The position numbers were made by a program, and so were the translations under genes. From Luteolibacter arcticus (GTDB lineage: Bacteria; Verrucomicrobiota; Verrucomicrobiia; Verrucomicrobiales; Akkermansiaceae), in the NCBI RefSeq assembly GCF_025950235.1, contig NZ_JAPDDT010000002.1, positions 434,001 through 498,000 of the forward strand: a DNA stretch of 64,000 bases, given 5' to 3'. Of the stretch, positions 36,735 to 45,777 are shown one piece after another (within the stretch, counting starts at the first letter, position 1; every line of letters starts with the position of its first letter). Below the pieces are notes generated by a model. It ran no database searches and was not told the origin of the DNA. It saw only the letters and a list, made by a program, of their open reading frames with translations.

Positions 36735-37550
36735 CTAACCGCCGCCGAGCGGCACGACGGAAAGGCGATACCCGCCGCCGAGCTTGGTCATCGCGGCGTC
36801 GACTGCGGAGAAGACCGCCGGCGACGAGTAGAAGGGCCCGCTTCCCGGGCCGCCGCCCGTGTGCGTGCCGATCAGCACCAGCTCCCCGCCGACTAGCAGG
36901 AACGAGGGATGCCCCGAGTCGCCGGTGACCAGATTCTTCCTCACCAGCGATGAGACCCGGCCGGTATGCCGAAAGGACAAGCCGCTTCCCTGGATGCCCG
37001 CGATCTCGTGAATGAAGGCCCGGCGCTGTTGGTCGGTGACCACCGCGAGACATCCCGCGAGTGATCCATAGCCATTCGAGGGCGGCAGCAGGCGATACGG
37101 CTTCACTGATGAGGGCAGCGGCGAATCGAGTCTTCCCACCGCCACGTCAGCAACCCCGGCGAGCGACTCCACCGCGACCAGCGTGCGTCGCTGTGGTCGT
37201 CCGCTCCGGTCCTGGAAAACCACTGCCGAGCCCACCGGCCGCTGATAGTGTGCAGCCATCACCACATGCCATGGCGACACCGCCGTGGCCGTGCGTGTGT
37301 CGTCCCACGCAACGCCGGTGAAGTCGAGCCGCCGAGTGAAGTTCTTGCCCCACGATGAAGGACGATCGGTGGCGTAGTTCGTGAGGATGGTATTATCAGC
37401 AGCACCTTCTAACAGCGCGGCGAAGCGCTGGTCGGAGTCCGTGCGGATCGACGCCACTGAGAGAGCGGACGAAGGTGCCGCGGGCATGAGCGGGATGTCG
37501 GACGAGCAGGACGCGAGAAGAACTGTGACTAGGAGAAGATACGGTTTCAT
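36735..37550 (-). CDS. Trypsin-like serine protease lipoprotein
   Basis: A 271-residue predicted lipoprotein: KPYLLLVTVLLASCSSD has a good lipobox with Cys15. Trypsin-like residues are His101 in SPWHVVMAAHY, Asp135 in AGVADVAVGR and Ser212 in VTGDSGHPSFL, a complete triad, although flanking sequence diverges from classical S1 (no TAAHC cysteine, GDSGHP for GDSGGP). The ATG at 37550 is chosen for its lipobox; upstream codons overlap the previous gene. Its start overlaps the stop of the membrane-protein gene by one base (TGATG), so the two are coupled. Confidence 0.75.
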   Translation of the reverse strand: MKPYLLLVTVLLASCSSDIPLMPAAPSSALSVASIRTDSDQRFAALLEGAADNTILTNYATDRPSSWGKNFTRRLDFTGVAWDDTRTATAVSPWHVVMAAHYQRPVGSAVVFQDRSGRPQRRTLVAVESLAGVADVAVGRLDSPLPSSVKPYRLLPPSNGYGSLAGCLAVVTDQQRRAFIHEIAGIQGSGLSFRHTGRVSSLVRKNLVTGDSGHPSFLLVGGELVLIGTHTGGGPGSGPFYSSPAVFSAVDAAMTKLGGGYRLSVVPLGGG

Positions 37551-38749
37551 CAGCGGGTGGGTGGAGGATTCTTGAGGGGCTCGGTTTTGGTAACTCTTTC
37601 GTAGTGGCCCAGCCACCACCGCTCGTCGTAGTCCAGGCTATCCCATCGCGCACGGAGTTCTTTGGCGTATTGTCGCAAGGCATCGGCGATTTCAGGATGC
37701 TTCTTGTTCAAGTCGGCGAGGGATTCTTCGGAGAAGAAAGGGGTCGCCTTCAGCGACTCGAGAGCTATGTCGTTCCATTCCTTGCGCAGCCACGCAGGTG
37801 TTTCCGGCGAAGTGGCTTTCAGCAAGGCGAGCGCATCCCTTCCACGGGAACCCGGCGGGAACTCGTGATAGGCGGTGAAATCCGAGCGCTGCTTCGAGGA
37901 AGCGAAGGCAACGGCCTCCGCGTAGCGGCCTTTCTTGATCAGGTTTTCCAGCTTGAGCTTGTTTTGCAACGCGGGCTGGAATGGTACGCTTGCAATAGTC
38001 CACGCTGCGAATGCGAAAGCAGCGAAAGCAGCGAATGTAGTGGATGTAACGGAGGACAACGTCCTTTCGCGGCCAAGCGGACGCCCTGCGGTACCCTTCA
38101 CGATCCAGCATGCGACGACGGCTGCTAGAAACACCCAGAACGAGGTCACGACGATGAAGCCCGAGGCTTCTCTCAAGAGCTGGGTGTGAGGCGGCAGGCG
38201 AACACCGCCCATGATCTGGACCAGTGACATTCCTTTCCACAAGCTCCCGATCATCGCCTCGAAAGCCGCGGGGGCGAGAATCAGCACAAAGGCGCGTGGA
38301 TGGGTAACGTCCGTCAGAACCGCCACGGCTCTTGTCATGAGGAAAACCCGCCACAGCGAAACGATGGCCAGGAAAGCGATGTTCCACTTCGTGGCTGTGA
38401 TCAAATCGGTGGTGGCTTCCACGGGTATCCCATAGAGCCACGCGCACGGTGCCGTCATCCAGGCGAACGTCAGGAACGAGAGGAACTGCGGCCCGATCTT
38501 GCCGGTCGCTTTCAATTTCAAGGGTACGGTGATGCAATTGAAGATGAAGAAAATCGAGACCATCGACGCCACGAAAGGCCCGATGAACCACTCCGGCTGG
38601 CGCAGCAGATCGAGGTGGTCGTAGTTCCGTGCGATGCCGGCGCTCAGCACGAGGATCGCGCCGACGATCCAGGCGTGGCGGGTCGCGGCGATTCGCTCGA
38701 TCGCGCCGCGGTGGCCGATGAGGAAAAGCAGCGGGTCGAGAATGCGCAT
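37550..38749 (-). CDS. Multi-pass membrane protein, function unknown
   Basis: A 399-residue inner-membrane protein with about seven segments (for example IVGAILVLSAGIARNY, FVASMVSIFFIFNCITVPL, LSFLTFAWMTAPCAWLYGI, FIVVTSFWVFLAAVVACWIV) and a soluble C-terminal region of about 120 residues. The FAAFAAFAFAAW segment comes from a low-complexity GCGAA(A/T)GCA tract near 38005-38040. No family is recognised. The ATG at 38749 is preferred; a GTG at 38791 lies at the edge of the repeat element. It is coupled to the downstream lipoprotein protease. Confidence 0.65.
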   Translation of the reverse strand: MRILDPLLFLIGHRGAIERIAATRHAWIVGAILVLSAGIARNYDHLDLLRQPEWFIGPFVASMVSIFFIFNCITVPLKLKATGKIGPQFLSFLTFAWMTAPCAWLYGIPVEATTDLITATKWNIAFLAIVSLWRVFLMTRAVAVLTDVTHPRAFVLILAPAAFEAMIGSLWKGMSLVQIMGGVRLPPHTQLLREASGFIVVTSFWVFLAAVVACWIVKGTAGRPLGRERTLSSVTSTTFAAFAAFAFAAWTIASVPFQPALQNKLKLENLIKKGRYAEAVAFASSKQRSDFTAYHEFPPGSRGRDALALLKATSPETPAWLRKEWNDIALESLKATPFFSEESLADLNKKHPEIADALRQYAKELRARWDSLDYDERWWLGHYERVTKTEPLKNPPPTR

Positions 38750-38792
38750 GGGAGGATGCAATGGAATGCCAAGCTCAGAGGCAAGCCTCACG

Positions 38793-38907
38793 CTGGGAGC
38801 GCGGGCCGCTGGCCCGCAGAATGGTCCCTTGAGTGTTCAGCCCGTTGAGGCCCGCAGATGGGATGCGCAGTCCCGTGCTTCGGCGGGCCAGCGGCCCGCG
38901 CGCCCAG
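38793..38907. repeat. MITE/REP-like element, copy 1
   Basis: A 115-base element bounded by near-perfect 25-base terminal inverted repeats: 38793-38817 (begins CTGGGAGCGCGGGCC) and 38883-38907 (ends GGCCCGCGCGCCCAG), with one mismatch between them. Each end is itself partly palindromic (GCGGGCC-N-GGCCCGC). A second copy lies at 54138-54255. It ends 2 bases before the radical-SAM stop codon and starts just before the next gene, so it sits inside an operon. No coding capacity is seen. Confidence 0.75.
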
Positions 38908-38909
38908 CA

Positions 38910-40220
38910 TTATCTCGCGCGGACCTTCGCCCGCAAGTGCCCGCGAAAGCGCTTGTTCCGCTGCTCCACGAACTCCGGCGCATAAAGCCTCCGGGTCAGG
39001 TCGCGGAAGCCGCTCTTCAGCTCCTCCACACTCATGTCGGTGGGTCGGAAATTGATGTCGAAGAGCGTGCAGCGCTCGGTCGCTTCTTCGGAAAGCAGCC
39101 GGCCTTCTTCCGACAGCCGTTTCCACAACGGCGTGCCGGGAAAGGGCGTGAGGTAGGTCACCTGCACATCGTAGAGGCCGCTTTCCTCGACGAAACGGAA
39201 GACGTGCTCGAAGCTCTCCGGCCCATCGCCATCGAAGCCGAGGATGAAGCAGCCATTCACCGTGATGCCATGGCGCCGGATGGTCTCGACGGCGCGCAGG
39301 TAGCGGTCGGTGCGGCGGGCCTTCCAGTTGGACTTCTTCTCCACGCCATTGAGCGAATCGAAGCGCGGGCTCTCGAAACCGATGAGCACCTGATGGCAAC
39401 CGGCGTCGCGCATCATCTTGAGCAAGTCTTCGTCATCGGCGACCGAGACGTCGGTCTCGGTGAACCAGCGCAGGCCTTCCTTTTGGAGCGCGGTCATCAA
39501 GGCACGACCGTGGCGCTTGTCGGCGAAGGTATTGTCATCGGCGAACTCGACGAAGGGCCGGCCGAAGAGCTCCTTCAGCCGTCTCACTTCAGCGACCTCC
39601 TTTTCAACCGGTTTGGTGCGAAAGGTCGGTGAGAGACGCATCGAGGCCGCGCAGAATTCGCAGGCATACGGGCAGCCGCGCTGGGTCTGCACCGTGAACC
39701 TGGGATAGCGATCCGGTGACAGCAGATCGAAGCGCGGCATCGGCGCGTTCCGGAAATCGAAAGGTCCACTACGGCGTGCATCGTAGATCGGTTTCAATTC
39801 GCCGCGCTCCAAGTCACGCAGCACCTCCGGCCACACGACCTCGCCCTCGCCGATGACCAGGGCGTCGACATGTCGTGCTGCCTCCTCCGGCGCGAGCGTC
39901 GCGTGAAGCCCGCCGAGGATCACCGGGATGCCTTTCTCGCGAAACTTCGCGGCCATCGCGTAGGCCTCCTTCGAAGTCGCGCTCAAGGTGGAAAGCGCGA
40001 TCGCATCGAAGCGGTCCGGCACCTCCGAGATGTCTCGTACTTCGAGATACTCCGCACCGATATGCGGCGGGGACATGCCCGCCAGGGTCAGCAACCCGAG
40101 CGACGGCAGCGCCTCGATCTCCCGCGCACGCCGTGCCACCGCGGGAAAGGACAGGCCGAGCTGGAGCAGCTCCGCATCGACGAGCCGGAGCCCGCTCATG
40201 GCGATGTAGCCGATATTCAT
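38910..40220 (-). CDS. B12-binding-domain radical SAM protein
   Basis: A 436-residue radical SAM enzyme with an N-terminal cobalamin-binding-type Rossmann domain (LGGLHATLAPEEAARHVDAL, LVIGEGEVVWPEVLRDL). The cluster motif is RGCPYACEFCAAS (CxxxCxxC), followed by FVEFADDNTFADKRHG and LIGFESPRFDSLNGVEKKSN. This architecture is shared by methylases and other C-C bond-forming enzymes; the substrate is unknown. The ATG at 40220 overlaps the stop of the upstream membrane-protein gene (ATGA), showing coupling. A 33-codon upstream extension is not needed. Confidence 0.88.
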   Translation of the reverse strand: MNIGYIAMSGLRLVDAELLQLGLSFPAVARRAREIEALPSLGLLTLAGMSPPHIGAEYLEVRDISEVPDRFDAIALSTLSATSKEAYAMAAKFREKGIPVILGGLHATLAPEEAARHVDALVIGEGEVVWPEVLRDLERGELKPIYDARRSGPFDFRNAPMPRFDLLSPDRYPRFTVQTQRGCPYACEFCAASMRLSPTFRTKPVEKEVAEVRRLKELFGRPFVEFADDNTFADKRHGRALMTALQKEGLRWFTETDVSVADDEDLLKMMRDAGCHQVLIGFESPRFDSLNGVEKKSNWKARRTDRYLRAVETIRRHGITVNGCFILGFDGDGPESFEHVFRFVEESGLYDVQVTYLTPFPGTPLWKRLSEEGRLLSEEATERCTLFDINFRPTDMSVEELKSGFRDLTRRLYAPEFVEQRNKRFRGHLRAKVRAR

Positions 40221-40600
40221 GACCGGGCGAAGAGGATGACCGAGATCCCCGCCGCGGCGGACAGCACGGGGATGAAGAAGAGATGGCGGAAGGGCTTCCA
40301 CCACGCACACAAGAAGCAATTCAGCGGCATCGCGATCAACGCCACCAGCAACGCGATCGAGCCGTTACGCGCTGCCTCAGGGGAGACACCCAATGGCTCC
40401 AGCGACAGCGCATAGAACAAATTGATCAACCCGATCCCGAAGAAGGAAATGTGCCCGAGCCGCACCATCCGCCTTTCACGGCTGCCGTAGCCACCGAGCC
40501 AGTCCTCGCGGTGAAAGAGCAGTCCCATGATCGCCCCGCTGATCACGCCGCCGAGAAATCCGGCCCAGCCGGTGAGGAGCGAGAACTTGAGGGGATCCAT
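40217..40600 (-). CDS. Small integral membrane protein upstream of radical SAM gene
   Basis: A 127-residue protein with four predicted membrane segments (SLLTGWAGFLGGVISGAIMG; GHISFFGIGLINLFYAL; GSIALLVALIAMPLNCFLCA; LFFIPVLSAAAGISVILFA). It is translated from the ATG at 40600 and overlaps the radical SAM gene by four bases, suggesting a functional link. It is divergent from the retron operon; the 129 bases between them must hold both promoters. No family is recognised. Confidence 0.7.
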   Translation of the reverse strand: MDPLKFSLLTGWAGFLGGVISGAIMGLLFHREDWLGGYGSRERRMVRLGHISFFGIGLINLFYALSLEPLGVSPEAARNGSIALLVALIAMPLNCFLCAWWKPFRHLFFIPVLSAAAGISVILFARS

Positions 40601-40729
40601 GCCGCCATCTGAGCAGGTCGAGTGCACCCGGGAAAATCGAAATCCGCGTGTGAATGATCGCGTCACGCGATGGTCGCGCAGGAGATTGCCCAGCTTCCGA
40701 CCATTTGACTTGCCCGGTCCCGGGGCGGC

Positions 40730-43700
40730 TTGCTTGGTTGGAGTCGATACGTTTTCCTCTATCAACTTCCCTTGAAACTCGTCCGCCAAAGCCGCCTCCA
40801 CTTCCGCGAGGGAAACTCCGACAAGGTCTATGAGGTGGACCTGTGCGAGGCCGGCGAGGGCGAGTTCCTGGTGAATTTCCGCTACGGCCGCCGCGGCGCC
40901 GCGTTGCGCGACGGGACCAAGACTCCTTTCCCTGAATCGCGGGCCAAGGCCGAGGCGATCTTCGAGGCGCTTGTGGCGGAAAAGACACAAAAGGGCTACA
41001 AGATCGCCGGTGAATCCGGGCTCCCTGCCGCATTGCCGGTAGCGGCATCTCCCGCTCTGGCGTGCGACGATCCGCGCCGGACCGCCATCCTACGGCGCTT
41101 GAAGGAAGAGGCCGGCGGCTCGCCGAAAGGCAAGGCACGCTGGAAGCTCTCGCGCGTGCTATGGCGCGCCGGGGCGTGGATGATGCGGGAGGCCGCGGAT
41201 GACATCGCCACGATCGGCGCGCGGTTGCAAGGGCCGATGGACCTGTGGTGCGCAGCCTGGGCGCTCGGCCGCTGCGGCAGCCCGAAACACGCAGTGGTGC
41301 TCGATTTGATGACAAAGCGGGCCGCCGACGTTCCATGGGTGCTCGCGATGATCGCCGAGGCCAAGGTTGCCTTGCTTCCCGAGGAAGACGATTCGGCCGC
41401 GGGCTTGCCGCCTACTGTTGCCGCGGTGTTCCTGACCGGCGATCCCGCAGCTTTCCGCGCGGTGGTCGAGCAAGAGCTGCGGACCGGCCAGCACAACGGC
41501 CTGCCATCGGCGCTGATGATTCTTTCCTCCCGTCACGGCTGGGTGCGGGAGGTGATGCATGAGCTGGTGCGGCTGTTGCCGCTTGGCCGCGGGACCATGC
41601 CGTTCTTCCGCCAAGTACTAAAGGCATCGGAGTTCCGGCTGGATGCAGAGCTCTACGGTCAGTGCGTCCGTCGCTTTGACACCACGAATGCCACCGGTGC
41701 AATGCCGTGGCGATTGCCCAAGGCCGCGCCCCAACCGGCCTACACGACCGGCACGCGCAATTACCTCCGCCGCCGGCCGGTGCGGCTGCTGACCGTGGCC
41801 GGCGAGAGTGGCGAGGCCGCGCTTTTCATCCCGCTGGCGACCGGCCTCTTGCTCGCCTACGACGATCAAACGGACCAGCCGCGGGAAACCTCCACTTCCA
41901 CATACGATTGGGATCGTACCACGCGCCGCTCGATCGAGCGCAAGATCTGGTATCCGCGCTACAGTTCCTGCTTTGGCTTCATCTGGCTGATGCGCGGGGC
42001 GGGCGGAAAGCTCGAGCCGACGAATAGCAAGGTCACCTGGCGATTCATCGACGGGAAGCGTGGCGACGCCACCACCCGCGAAGAACCATTCGCCCACCTG
42101 TGGGACCAGGCGCCGGATGCGGTGATGCACCTGCTTCGCCATGCCCGGACACGGGAGGTCCAGCAATTCGCACTGCGCGTTTGGCGTGCGAATCCCGCGT
42201 TTGTCGAGGAAGCGGATGCGAGCTTCGTCGCCGACCTGTTAGGCTCGTGGTTCGCTGATACCGTGGCACTCGGCCTGGAGATCGCCCGTGCGCGCTGGAA
42301 TCCCGCAGCGCCAGAGCTGCCGCTGTTGCTGGCGATGCTGGATTCCTCGCTTCCTGAAGCGCGGACCCAGGGGATCGCTTGGCTGCGCGATGTCGCGACC
42401 ATCGTTGTCGCCGACTCCGCCTTCCTCGCATCGACGGCGTTCCTCAAGCACGAGGACGCACGACTCGCCGTCCGCGACGTGCTGCGGGCCACGGCGATCC
42501 CCGTGGAATCGCGCCGCGATCTGGTGGCGCGCGTCGTTTCCGCCCTGCTCGCGCTCGATGACGATGAAGCCGCCATCGCCGGACCGGCGGTGGACTTCCT
42601 GCTGCTGCTTGCGCCCGCCGAGGTGCAGGCACTGCCGCCGGCGCACCTCGCAGAGCTGGCGGCGCATCCGCTGGAGGCCTGCCAATTGCTGGCGGTGCAG
42701 GTGCTGCTGAAGTCGTCTTCCCCGGCGGGCTTGCCGGAGAGCCTGTTGCTTGCGGCGGTGTCGTCGGATTTCCCCGCGGTGCGGCGGCTCGGCATGGAGC
42801 TGTTAGGAAAACTTTCCGACCATGAGCTGGCCTCGCGCACCGAGGTGCTCGCGGCCTGTGCCGTTTCGAAGCACGAAGAACTGCGCGATGGTGCTGCGCC
42901 GCTGTTAGGACGGGTCGCCACCCGCGACCGCACGTCAGCGCGCGAGCTCGTTCTGCAGTGGTATCCGCTGCTTTTCCGCGAGGAATCGTTCGAAGGACTG
43001 CATGCGTCGGTCCATGCGTTGCTCACCGAATCCTTTGCAAACGAGCTGGATGCGATTCCCGCGGACTCGTTCCGGCGGATGCTGGAGTCGCGTTACGATT
43101 ACGGACAGATGCTCGGCTTCGCGCTGTTGCAGCGTGAAAGCGGGCCCTTCGAGACGGAGGATCTGGTGGCCTGGGCAGTGCATCCTCTGGTGGCGGTGCG
43201 CGAGTGGGCAATCGAGCAGTTGGAGCGTGAGCCAGACTTGCTCCGCCGCGAACCGGGGCTGGTGTTGCGCTTGTTAGAGAGTCCCTATGACGATGGCCGT
43301 GAACGCGCCTTCGACTTCTGCCGGCGCGAAATCCGCGACGGCGATTGGACCCCGGAGTCGCTGGTGGCCGTGTGTGACTCGAATCATCGGCCCGCGCGCG
43401 ACTTCGGCCGCGAGCTGGTGACGCGGCTGTTTCGCGAGGAAGACGGGCCGGTGTATCTGCTGCGTTTCAGCCAGCACCCCGCGACGGAGATCCAGCTCTT
43501 CGCCACGAACTACCTGGAACGCCACGCGAGTGGCTCGGCCGAGCGGATCGCGGCACTCGATCTCTATTTTCGCACCGTGCTTTCCCGCATCGGGGTCGGC
43601 CGCGTGGCGAAGCAAAGGGTGCTCGCGTTCCTTGAGAAGGAAGCGCTGGCCGACGAAAGCATCGCCCGCTTGGTCGTCCCGCTGCTGGCCCGCCAGTCCG

Positions 43701-43822
43701 GCACGGTGGCGATCCAGGACAAGGCGGAGATGATCCGCATCCTCGATGCCTTGCGCCGCCACTGGCCGCAGATGGAAAGCCCGTTGAAACCCCGCCCCGT
43801 GCCTGTCCGCGAGCCGTCATGA
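40730..43822 (+). CDS. Retron accessory protein: WGR domain plus ARM/HEAT-like helical repeats
   Basis: A very large (about 1,020-residue) protein and first gene of the retron locus. Near the N-terminus is a WGR domain, a nucleic-acid-binding fold: LVRQSRLHFREGNSDKVYEV, NFRYGRRGAALRDGTKT and FPESRAKAEAIFEALVAEKT. The remainder is alpha-helical with many ARM/HEAT-like pairs (WMMREAADDIATIGARLQG; PAVRRLGMELLGKLSDHELA). No catalytic motif is visible. The start is a TTG: 40730 or, giving the WGR-typical MKLVRQSRLHF, 40772. Its stop overlaps the next ATG (ATGA). It corresponds to the ARM component I recall for type XIII retrons; the role is unknown. Confidence 0.85.
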   Translation: MLGWSRYVFLYQLPLKLVRQSRLHFREGNSDKVYEVDLCEAGEGEFLVNFRYGRRGAALRDGTKTPFPESRAKAEAIFEALVAEKTQKGYKIAGESGLPAALPVAASPALACDDPRRTAILRRLKEEAGGSPKGKARWKLSRVLWRAGAWMMREAADDIATIGARLQGPMDLWCAAWALGRCGSPKHAVVLDLMTKRAADVPWVLAMIAEAKVALLPEEDDSAAGLPPTVAAVFLTGDPAAFRAVVEQELRTGQHNGLPSALMILSSRHGWVREVMHELVRLLPLGRGTMPFFRQVLKASEFRLDAELYGQCVRRFDTTNATGAMPWRLPKAAPQPAYTTGTRNYLRRRPVRLLTVAGESGEAALFIPLATGLLLAYDDQTDQPRETSTSTYDWDRTTRRSIERKIWYPRYSSCFGFIWLMRGAGGKLEPTNSKVTWRFIDGKRGDATTREEPFAHLWDQAPDAVMHLLRHARTREVQQFALRVWRANPAFVEEADASFVADLLGSWFADTVALGLEIARARWNPAAPELPLLLAMLDSSLPEARTQGIAWLRDVATIVVADSAFLASTAFLKHEDARLAVRDVLRATAIPVESRRDLVARVVSALLALDDDEAAIAGPAVDFLLLLAPAEVQALPPAHLAELAAHPLEACQLLAVQVLLKSSSPAGLPESLLLAAVSSDFPAVRRLGMELLGKLSDHELASRTEVLAACAVSKHEELRDGAAPLLGRVATRDRTSARELVLQWYPLLFREESFEGLHASVHALLTESFANELDAIPADSFRRMLESRYDYGQMLGFALLQRESGPFETEDLVAWAVHPLVAVREWAIEQLEREPDLLRREPGLVLRLLESPYDDGRERAFDFCRREIRDGDWTPESLVAVCDSNHRPARDFGRELVTRLFREEDGPVYLLRFSQHPATEIQLFATNYLERHASGSAERIAALDLYFRTVLSRIGVGRVAKQRVLAFLEKEALADESIARLVVPLLARQSGTVAIQDKAEMIRILDALRRHWPQMESPLKPRPVPVREPS

Positions 43823-45465
43823 TCTTCCAGTATCAATACCGTGGCTTCTCGCGCGTCGGCTCCACGCCGCGGTCGACCGCGATGACCTTCGTGCCCGATG
43901 GAGGCCGGCCGCCGATGGCCTTCAACGGTCTGCTGCGTGACAAGCTGCCCTTCCGCGAGGCGATCTGTGCGATGCACCGCGTCGTCACCGGTGACCTGCG
44001 CTGGAAGCCGAAAGAGCGCGAGGATTACAAGGCGTGGGCCGCCACGCAGGAGGAAGTCTGGCTTGCCGAATTCATGGAGCGGGCCGGCGAGATCAAGGGC
44101 CAGGTTTCCGCCGTGCGCGAGGAACTCGATACGCTCCGCTCCCGGAAGTGGGAGGTGATGACGCCGTTCCGCGACGCGAAGCAGCGCTACTTCCAGCACA
44201 TCTACAAATGGGAGCGCATCTGGTGGATCGTCCTCGATCCGGTGATTACCGTGCATCCCGATCAGGTATTCTTCGAGTGCTTCAGCCAGGACGAATCAAG
44301 CTACGCGCGGCTGTCCTGCACGCACGATGTCTTTGAGAAAGTCGGCGACTTCACCTGCGGCACCACGAATATCGACTACTCCGCGCCGTTGTACGATGAG
44401 TTTCGTAAGATCCGCGACTACAAGGAGACCGCGCTGGCGATCGACCCCGGTGGCTTCGAAGTGAAGACCGGCGACGACCCCGCGCTTCGCGAGGAGAAGA
44501 TCGACGTGCCCGATTCATGGGTGCGCGGGTTCTTGCAAGTCAGCTCGGCGATGACGCTCGATGGCATCGAGGTGGATCTCGATCCGATGGACTTCCACGC
44601 GATCTGCTTTCACTTGAAGCGGAAGAAGGAAAGGCACGGCCCGCGCTCGCTGCGCTTCCGGCTGAATCCGGGCCAGCCGCCGGTCATCATCGTCGATCCC
44701 TGGGGCACCGAGATCGTTTGCCGCCGGTCCTTCCATCATGCGAAGGAGAACACCGAGATCCGGCTGTGGGGACGCCGCCGCTTGCTGGTGCTGGAGGCGA
44801 TGATCCCGCTCGCGCGGCGGGTGAAGGTCCGGCTGTTAGGCTACGGCATGCCGTCTTTCTGGCAGGTTGACATGGGCGCGCTGAATTTCACTTTGGGCCT
44901 GTCCGGCTGGACGGCGAATGACTGGTCGCGCGCCGGCCAATTCGACCTGATGGCACCGCGCACCGCGGTCTCGACCGAGGCGGTCGAGATGGTGCTCGGC
45001 GCGCTGAACCGGAGCTGGTTCTCCAGCGCGTCGTCACTCGCCGCACAACTCTCGATGCCGCCGGCCGATGTGCTTGGCGCGCTAGTTGCGGGCACCCAGG
45101 CCGGGCTGGTGGTGAAGGATCCGGGCGATGATCTCTGGCGGGCTCGCGCGCTCAGCCGAGAGCCGCTGCCACTCGACCGGCTGCGCTTCTCCAACGAGCG
45201 CGAGGCGAAGGCCCGCGAGCTGTTCCAGCGTGGCTCGGTGAAGGTCGAGGTCGAGGAACGCATCGGCGAACGGCAGATCGCCGGCATCGTGGATGATGGC
45301 AAGACGCGCTATCCGGTGGAGGCGGTGATCGATGCCGACGAGCGGCTCGTCCGCGCGAAGTGCTCCTGCAATTTCTTCCAACAGAACCGCCTGCGCCTGG
45401 GGCCCTGCGAGCATGTCCTCGCGGCCCGCATGGCAAAGGCGCGCTACCACTTTTCGGCGAAATGA
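43819..45465 (+). CDS. Retron accessory protein: winged helix plus SWIM zinc finger (WHSWIM)
   Basis: A 548-residue protein. The N-terminal two thirds are not recognised beyond mixed helices and strands. Residues about 385-435 look like a winged helix (AVEMVLGALNRSWFSSASSL, AQLSMPPADVLGALVAG), and the C-terminus is a SWIM zinc finger: cysteines of AKCSCNFF, then GPCEHVLAARM, giving CxCx(n)CxH. SWIM fingers bind DNA or protein. It is translationally coupled to the WGR/ARM gene and is followed by the retron RNA and reverse transcriptase, which fits the WHSWIM component of type XIII retrons as I recall it. Confidence 0.85.
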   Translation: MIFQYQYRGFSRVGSTPRSTAMTFVPDGGRPPMAFNGLLRDKLPFREAICAMHRVVTGDLRWKPKEREDYKAWAATQEEVWLAEFMERAGEIKGQVSAVREELDTLRSRKWEVMTPFRDAKQRYFQHIYKWERIWWIVLDPVITVHPDQVFFECFSQDESSYARLSCTHDVFEKVGDFTCGTTNIDYSAPLYDEFRKIRDYKETALAIDPGGFEVKTGDDPALREEKIDVPDSWVRGFLQVSSAMTLDGIEVDLDPMDFHAICFHLKRKKERHGPRSLRFRLNPGQPPVIIVDPWGTEIVCRRSFHHAKENTEIRLWGRRRLLVLEAMIPLARRVKVRLLGYGMPSFWQVDMGALNFTLGLSGWTANDWSRAGQFDLMAPRTAVSTEAVEMVLGALNRSWFSSASSLAAQLSMPPADVLGALVAGTQAGLVVKDPGDDLWRARALSREPLPLDRLRFSNEREAKARELFQRGSVKVEVEERIGERQIAGIVDDGKTRYPVEAVIDADERLVRAKCSCNFFQQNRLRLGPCEHVLAARMAKARYHFSAK

Positions 45466-45522
45466 AGACGACACCCGATGATTTATCTTCCGGTGCCCGT
45501 CGTCCGCGCCGTAGATGTATTT

Positions 45523-45749
45523 CGACAGCGGCGGGGGTGTGGATCTTGCCATCCGGTCGGCGTATCGCCGTCCATGTTCACAGCCTCGCAACGCATCACC
45601 GGTCAGCTCGTGACTGTGCGGCACTTCCCTACCAGTGCGCTAGTTCCGGGTCGGCTTCCGTGAAGCGAACTAGCGCACTGGTAGGGGTGCCGCTTGAGTT
45701 GAGCAGCCCGGTCCTCCGAGTTGCACGAAGACGCCGCCCGCCGCTGTCG
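45523..45749 (+). ncRNA. Retron msr-msd noncoding RNA
   Basis: The gap before the reverse transcriptase gene folds as a retron RNA. The a1 repeat CGACAGCGGCGGG (45523-45535) is the exact complement of a2 CCCGCCGCTGTCG (45737-45749). The msr part holds three small hairpins: 45541-45554 (GGAT/ATCC), 45558-45570 (CGGCG/CGCCG) and 45602-45614 (GTCA/TGAC). The msd part is a 27-bp stem (45618-45646 with 45667-45693), broken only by a TT bulge at 45625-45626 and topped by a small GCTTC/GAAGC hairpin. The reverse transcriptase would prime from a branching G after a1 and copy the msd stem. Ends are approximate. Confidence 0.85.
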
Positions 45750-45777
45750 ATTTCCTTCCGCCGCGCCTGATCTGACC

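Noticed and set aside
38005..38040. Short GCGAA(A/T)GCA tract as a possible CRISPR or tandem repeat
   Set aside because: It has only a few degenerate units, no spacers, and lies inside a coding region (FAAFAAFAFAAW).
45618..45693. Long hairpin read as an intrinsic terminator of the WHSWIM gene
   Set aside because: No T-run follows, the stem is far longer than usual terminators, and it lies inside matching a1/a2 repeats before a retron reverse transcriptase.
45721..45777. Upstream TTG start for the reverse transcriptase
   Set aside because: This part overlaps the a2 repeat of the retron RNA and encodes non-conserved sequence; the ATG at 45778 follows the RNA directly.
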